A stretch of 64,000 nt of DNA from an uncultured Erythrobacter sp. Lineage in GTDB: Bacteria > Pseudomonadota > Alphaproteobacteria > Sphingomonadales > Sphingomonadaceae. Shown one piece after another: positions 59,825 to 64,000 of this stretch (within the stretch, counting starts at the first letter, position 1; each line of letters starts with the position of its first letter). The translations under genes were made by a program, and so were the position numbers. Location of the stretch: the NCBI GenBank assembly GCA_913055155.1, contig CAJXJR010000012.1, forward strand, positions 1 through 64,000. Direction: 5' to 3'. The notes under the pieces were generated by a model. That model saw nothing but the letters and a program-made list of their open reading frames with translations. It did no database searches and had not been told where the DNA came from.

Positions 59825-61291
59825 TTACTCTGCGGGTGAGACTCCCTGCGAAGCTGCGCTCTGCGTCGCCTTGCTCACCACCCAGATCGCCAGCCATGCC
59901 GCCGCAAAGCCCGGAATGATCTCGTAAATGCCGGTCGCCTCGTTCAGCCCGGTCGCGATCCACGTCATCACCACGGCTGCGCCCACCACTAGGCCCGCCA
60001 CGGCGCCCATGCCGGTCATGCGCTTCCACGTCAGCGAGAGGATGATCAGCGGGCCGAATGCCGCACCGAAGCCTGCCCAGGCGTTGGAGACCAGCGACAG
60101 CACGCCGCTTTCCGGGTCGCTGGCGATGATGATCGCTGCCACCGAAACCAGTGCCACGCACACGCGGCCCACGTTCACCATCTCCGTCTCGCTGGCGTTC
60201 TTGCGCAGGAACAAGCGGTAGAAATCCTCGGTCAGCGAGCTGGAGGAGACCAGCAGTTGCGAGGAAATCGTGCTCATGATCGCGGCCAGCAGGGCAGCCA
60301 GCAGGAAGCCGGTGACGAACGGATGGAACAGCGTGTTCGCCAGCAGGATGAAGATCGTCTCCGGGTCTTCCAGCACCAGACCGTTCATTTCCACATGCGC
60401 GCGGCCTGCCAGGCCCACGCCCAGCGCGCCGATCAGGGCGACGAACATCCAGCTGAGCCCGACGTTGCGAGCAGCCGGAATGCCGCCTTCCTTCACCGCC
60501 ATGAAGCGCACGATGATGTGCGGCTGGCCGAAGTAGCCAAGGCCCCATGCGACGGCGGAGATGAAGCCGATAACAGTCAGTCCGCCGAACCAGCTGAGGA
60601 AATCGGGATCGACTGCGCGCAAGGCGTCGGCCGTGGTGCCCCAGCCGTCGCCGAACAGCACCACCAGCGGCATCACCACCAGCGCCACCACCATGATGCA
60701 GCCCTGCACGAAGTCGGTCAGGCTGACAGCCAGGAAGCCGCCCACCATGGTATAGGCCAGCACCACGACCGCGGTGAGCAGCACGCCTGCCATGTAGGGC
60801 GACAAGCCCATCACCTGCGTATCGATAAAGGTGCTTTCGAACAGCTTGCCGCCGCCCACCAGGCCCGCTGCGGAATAGACCGCGAAGAAGATCACGATAA
60901 TCACGGCGGATACCACGCGCAGCGTCGTGGCCTTGTCGGGGAAACGGTTGGCGAGGAATTGCGGGATCGTCAGCGCGTTGCCGTAATGCACCGTTTGGTG
61001 CCGCAGGCGTGGCGCGACGACGAACCAGTTGACCACCGCGCCTATGAACAGGCCGATGCCGATCCACGCTTCCACCAGGCCAGCGGCATAAAGTGCACCG
61101 GGCAGGCCCAGCAGCAGCCAGCCCGACATGTCCGAAGCGCCGGCGGAAAGTGCGGCAACGGCCGGATGCAGGTTCCGCCCACCCAGCAGATAGCCTTCGC
61201 TATCATCGGTGGAGCGCTTCCAGGCATACAGCCCGATGCCGAGCATGAGGATGAAATAGAGGGCGAGTGCAATCAGTGTCGGTGTCTGCAT
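59825..61291 (-). CDS. putP: Sodium/proline symporter
   Basis: A 488-residue member of the sodium:solute symporter family with about 13 membrane helices. YLLGGRNLHPAVAALSAGASDMSGWLLLG (the first Na+ site) and LLAALLAAIMSTISSQLLVSS (the second) are strongly PutP-like. It imports proline with Na+ in the inner membrane. Three possible Met starts exist; 61291 (MQTPTLIALALYF) fits the family best. Confidence 0.9.
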   Translation of the reverse strand: MQTPTLIALALYFILMLGIGLYAWKRSTDDSEGYLLGGRNLHPAVAALSAGASDMSGWLLLGLPGALYAAGLVEAWIGIGLFIGAVVNWFVVAPRLRHQTVHYGNALTIPQFLANRFPDKATTLRVVSAVIIVIFFAVYSAAGLVGGGKLFESTFIDTQVMGLSPYMAGVLLTAVVVLAYTMVGGFLAVSLTDFVQGCIMVVALVVMPLVVLFGDGWGTTADALRAVDPDFLSWFGGLTVIGFISAVAWGLGYFGQPHIIVRFMAVKEGGIPAARNVGLSWMFVALIGALGVGLAGRAHVEMNGLVLEDPETIFILLANTLFHPFVTGFLLAALLAAIMSTISSQLLVSSSSLTEDFYRLFLRKNASETEMVNVGRVCVALVSVAAIIIASDPESGVLSLVSNAWAGFGAAFGPLIILSLTWKRMTGMGAVAGLVVGAAVVMTWIATGLNEATGIYEIIPGFAAAWLAIWVVSKATQSAASQGVSPAE

Positions 61292-61424
61292 GGGCGCCAT
61301 GCATAGTGATCGATTCCGCAATGTCACCCGTTAGCGGGAAACTTGCCATGACCTTTCGGAAACCCGCGGATACGCGCAACAATGCGATTGTGCATTGCGG
61401 TATTATTGTTGATAGTGTGTCGCA

Positions 61425-63191
61425 ATGCACGGTGCCGAAGCCATTTCCCCCATCATGAAGGACGCGCTCGTCATCCTGGGCGCCGCCGGAATTGTCATCC
61501 CCCTGTTCGCCCGGTTCCGGGTGACGCCGATCATCGGGTTCATCCTCGTCGGCCTGCTGGTGGGTCCCTATGGCCTTGGCCGGATGGTGCCCGATTACGA
61601 CTGGCTGAGCCACGTCACCATCACCGACCAGGAACGGCTGGAGCCCTTCGCCGAATTTGGCATCATCCTGCTGCTGTTCGCCATCGGGCTGGAACTGAGT
61701 TTCAACCGCCTGTGGCAACTGCGAAAACTGGTTTTCGGCCTCGGCGCTCTGGAACTGCTGGTGATCGGCACGCTGCTGACGGCGATCCTTTCGATGATGG
61801 GCCAGTATTGGACAGGGGCGCTGGCACTGGGGCTTGCCCTCGCCTTCTCCTCCACCGCGCTGGTGCTGCGCATTTCGGGCACCAACACGCCGGTGGGTCG
61901 TGCCGCGCTGTCGATGCTGCTGTTCGAGGATATCATGATCGTCCCGGTCATCTTCCTGCTCGGCGCGCTGGCGCCGTTTGCCGCGGAAGACGGACTGACA
62001 GGCCTGATGGACACGCTGTGGCAGGGACTGCTGGTTGTACTCGTGATGATGGTAGCAGGCAGGCTGCTGCTGCCACGCCTGTTCGCGCAGGCGGCCCGCA
62101 CCAAGAGCCCCGAACTGTTCCTGGCCGCCAGCCTGCTGGTGGTGATCGGTGCAAGCCTGGCTACCGCCTTTGTCGGGCTGTCCCCCATCGTCGGCGCGCT
62201 GATTGCCGGCCTGCTGATCGCGGAGACCGAGTACCACACCGAAGTCGAAGGCATCATGGAGCCGTTCAAGGGCCTGGCCCTGGGTATCTTCCTGATCACC
62301 GTGGGCATGAGCATCGACCTTGCCACCATCTGGGCCAATCTCTGGCTGATCCTTGGCGCGGTGGTGGGCGTGCTGACGCTGAAAGCGGTGGTCACCGGCG
62401 TGCTGCTACGCCTGATGGGCGCGCGGCGCAGCACGGCGACGGAGACGGGCATCCTGATGGCCAGCCCCTCGGAAACCACCCTCATCGTGCTGGCGGCGGC
62501 CACCAATGCCCTGCTGATCCAGCCCGGCACCGCGCAGTTCTGGCAGATCGTCACCGCCATCGGCCTCATGGTCACGCCACTGCTGGCGCTGCTGGGCAAG
62601 CATGTCGCAGGCCGCGTGGAACCCATGCCCTCGCTTGACGAGGTTGGTGGAGACAAGACGACCCCGCGCGTCATCATCATCGGCTTCGGCCGCGTCGGCA
62701 AGCTGGTGGCGCAGATGCTGCAGACTCACGGCAAGGATTACGTTGCGATCGAGGCCGATAGCGACCTGATCGAACAGGCGCGCGCCGACGGCTACAACGC
62801 GGTATTCGGCAACGCCATGCGCTCCGACGCGCTGGAACGGCTGGGCATCGACTATGCCCCTGCCGTGATCCTGACCATGGACGAACATATCCTGGCGCAG
62901 CGGCTGGTGAAGAAGCTGCGCACCGCGCGCCCGGACATGCCGATCATCGCCCGCGCGCGCGACAGCTTCCACGCGGCCGAGCTTTACCGCGCCGGCGCCA
63001 GCACGGCAGTGCCGGAAACGCTGGAAAGCTCGCTGCAACTCTCCGAAGCTGCACTGGTGGACCTTGGCGTGGCCATGGGGCCGGTCATCGCCAGCATCCA
63101 CGAAAAGCGCGACGAATTTCGCGAGCACATTCGCGAGGAAGGCGCGCTGGAGGAAAAGCCCAAGCTGCGCACCACTGCGGCGGAAAGCTGA
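61425..63191 (+). CDS. Kef-type K+/H+ antiporter (CPA2 family)
   Basis: A 588-residue protein: about 12 membrane helices (residues ~10-400; FAIGLELSFNRLWQLRK, STALVLRISGTNTPVGRAAL) followed by a cytoplasmic TrkA-N domain with Rossmann motif VIIIGFGRVGKLVAQML (about 420-436). It resembles YbaL/KefB and likely moves K+ or Na+ against H+. There is no KefF/KefG-like subunit next to it. Alone on its transcript or followed by the small gene at 63248. Confidence 0.9.
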   Translation: MHGAEAISPIMKDALVILGAAGIVIPLFARFRVTPIIGFILVGLLVGPYGLGRMVPDYDWLSHVTITDQERLEPFAEFGIILLLFAIGLELSFNRLWQLRKLVFGLGALELLVIGTLLTAILSMMGQYWTGALALGLALAFSSTALVLRISGTNTPVGRAALSMLLFEDIMIVPVIFLLGALAPFAAEDGLTGLMDTLWQGLLVVLVMMVAGRLLLPRLFAQAARTKSPELFLAASLLVVIGASLATAFVGLSPIVGALIAGLLIAETEYHTEVEGIMEPFKGLALGIFLITVGMSIDLATIWANLWLILGAVVGVLTLKAVVTGVLLRLMGARRSTATETGILMASPSETTLIVLAAATNALLIQPGTAQFWQIVTAIGLMVTPLLALLGKHVAGRVEPMPSLDEVGGDKTTPRVIIIGFGRVGKLVAQMLQTHGKDYVAIEADSDLIEQARADGYNAVFGNAMRSDALERLGIDYAPAVILTMDEHILAQRLVKKLRTARPDMPIIARARDSFHAAELYRAGASTAVPETLESSLQLSEAALVDLGVAMGPVIASIHEKRDEFREHIREEGALEEKPKLRTTAAES

Positions 63192-63247
63192 CCTTTTTCG
63201 GACACTTGCCACGTCCGGCGCGTTGGTGGGGAAAGGAGGATTTCCCC

Positions 63248-63415
63248 ATGACCAAGAAGAAAGACCCGACCAAGCCGGTTTCCAACGACGAGAAGTTCAA
63301 GCCGAAGAACGTCGCTGCCGACGACGAACACGGCCGTGCCACGCGCAACATGAAGGACGTGCCACGCGGCAGCGAAGGCGACCGCCGCCGCTCTTCGCAA
63401 AACCGCACCGACTGA
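63248..63415 (+). CDS. Small hydrophilic protein of unknown function
   Basis: A 55-residue, highly charged (Lys, Arg, Asp, Glu) protein with no hydrophobic segment: MTKKKDPTKPVSNDEKF at the start. AAGGAGGA lies seven bases before the ATG, an unusually complete Shine-Dalgarno sequence that argues the gene is real and well translated. Probably disordered. No family recognised. Confidence 0.65.
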   Translation: MTKKKDPTKPVSNDEKFKPKNVAADDEHGRATRNMKDVPRGSEGDRRRSSQNRTD

Positions 63416-63419
63416 CTGG

Positions 63420-64000
63420 TCAGGCCGTCGCGCCTTCCAGTGCTGCCCGCACGGCAACCAAGGCATCGTCGGCCTTGTCGCCTTCGGGACCACCGCCCTG
63501 GGCCATGTCCGGGCGGCCACCGCCGCCCTTCCCGCCCAGTGCCTGCACACCCGCGCGCACGAGGTCGACGGCGCTGATGCGATCCGTCAGGTCGTCGGTC
63601 ACACCGACGGCGAAGGCGGCCTTGCCGTCATTCACCGCACAGATCGCCGCGACGCCAGAGCCCATCCGGCCCTTGGCTTCGTCCAGCAGGCCACGCAGTT
63701 CCTTGGGATTCATGCCCTGCAGAACCTGGCCGGAGAACTTCACCCCGCCAATCTCTTCGTCGGCCTGCGGCGCACCGCCACCGCCACCGCCCAGCGCAAG
63801 CTGCTTCTTCGCTTCGGCCAGCTCGCGCTCCAGCGCCTTGCGTTCGTCGACCAGCGCGGCGACACGGGCTTCGACTTCGTCAGGCGCGGTCTTCAGTGTT
63901 GCGGCGACGGATTTCAGCGCCTCCTCGCGGCCCACGATCCATTGCCGCGCGGCCTCGCCGGTCAGCGCCTCGATACGGCGCACACCCGATGATACCGCAC
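63420..64000 (-). CDS. alaS: Alanine-tRNA ligase, C-terminal part (cut by window end)
   Basis: The last ~190 residues of AlaRS, entering from the window's right edge. RRIEALTGEAARQWI is the end of the editing/SAD region, followed by a coiled coil (VEARVAALVDERKALERELAEAKKQL) and the C-Ala (DHHA1) domain with GVQALGGKGGGGRPDMAQGG, the conserved Gly-rich end that binds tRNA-Ala. The catalytic domain lies outside the window. Convergent with the small hydrophilic gene. Confidence 0.93.
   Translation of the reverse strand, partial: AVSSGVRRIEALTGEAARQWIVGREEALKSVAATLKTAPDEVEARVAALVDERKALERELAEAKKQLALGGGGGGAPQADEEIGGVKFSGQVLQGMNPKELRGLLDEAKGRMGSGVAAICAVNDGKAAFAVGVTDDLTDRISAVDLVRAGVQALGGKGGGGRPDMAQGGGPEGDKADDALVAVRAALEGATA

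Noticed and set aside
1-64000. CRISPR array, phage, insertion sequence or toxin-antitoxin pair
   Set aside because: No regularly spaced repeats, transposase, integrase or small toxin-antitoxin pair could be seen on either strand.

Overview
The window looks like a chromosomal segment of a GC-rich alphaproteobacterium, most likely order Sphingomonadales and close to Erythrobacteraceae. The reasons are the F0 ATP synthase operon with paired b and b' subunits kept apart from F1, a CpdR response regulator, a SapC-family protein, the lapA-pyrF ... trpF-trpB-trpA-accD-folC gene order, and a recurring promoter shape (CTTGNN, 16-17 bases, then a CTA-type -10) seen upstream of many genes. It is mostly housekeeping sequence with one tRNA. 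I saw no phage, insertion sequence or CRISPR array.

Layout. 1-4470: a zinc-ribbon protein, aroA, DUF411, cmk, a ferritin-like lipoprotein and an Mpo1-like membrane protein. 4471-7534: long rpsA leader, rpsA, gloB. 7552-9134: dodecin, an NAD(P)-binding reductase and a flavodoxin-like reductase on the minus strand. 9314-11876: F0 operon atpI-atpB-atpE-atpF'-atpF. 12048-19569: the envelope lipid-transport set ydbH-ynbE-ydbL, radC, and a periplasmic transglutaminase/TPR protein. 19737-29466: purB, lapA, pyrF, trpF, trpB, three small membrane proteins, trpA, accD, folC. 29468-35745: AmpG-like permease, rRNA modification genes, uvrD/pcrA. 35776-39858: two Fe(II)-oxygenase genes, a DEAD-box helicase and an exported unknown. 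39993-44202: a D-2-hydroxyglutarate dehydrogenase-like flavoprotein, SapC, a candidate small RNA, N-formylglutamate amidohydrolase, cpdR, tRNA-Val. 44236-51808: a fatty-acid degradation locus (MerR regulator and fadD divergent from thiolase, multifunctional FadN-type enzyme and acyl-CoA dehydrogenase). 51805-55625: nitronate monooxygenase-like protein, then a type III polyketide synthase, methyltransferase and flavoprotein. 55687-64000: icd, a GNAT-nitrilase fusion, a broken diguanylate cyclase, putP, a K+/H+ antiporter, a tiny hydrophilic protein and the end of alaS.

How the parts work together. The beta-oxidation genes form a divergent, probably MerR-controlled unit; its promoter carries near-perfect -35 and -10 hexamers 19 bases apart and a palindrome. 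The downstream polyketide operon uses acyl-CoA substrates, so it could draw on the same pool. The trp block makes tryptophan but is interrupted by small membrane proteins of unknown role.

The observations most worth a second look are the structured small RNA at 42440-42544, the MerR-type promoter at 46449-46479, a LexA-type box lying on the uvrD -10 element, a diguanylate cyclase cut by one in-frame amber codon, an apparent one-base frameshift at the start of a 2-oxoglutarate oxygenase, tandem paralogous membrane proteins inside the trp operon, and stem-loops after atpE and before dodecin. Names of families come from reading motifs, not from database searches.
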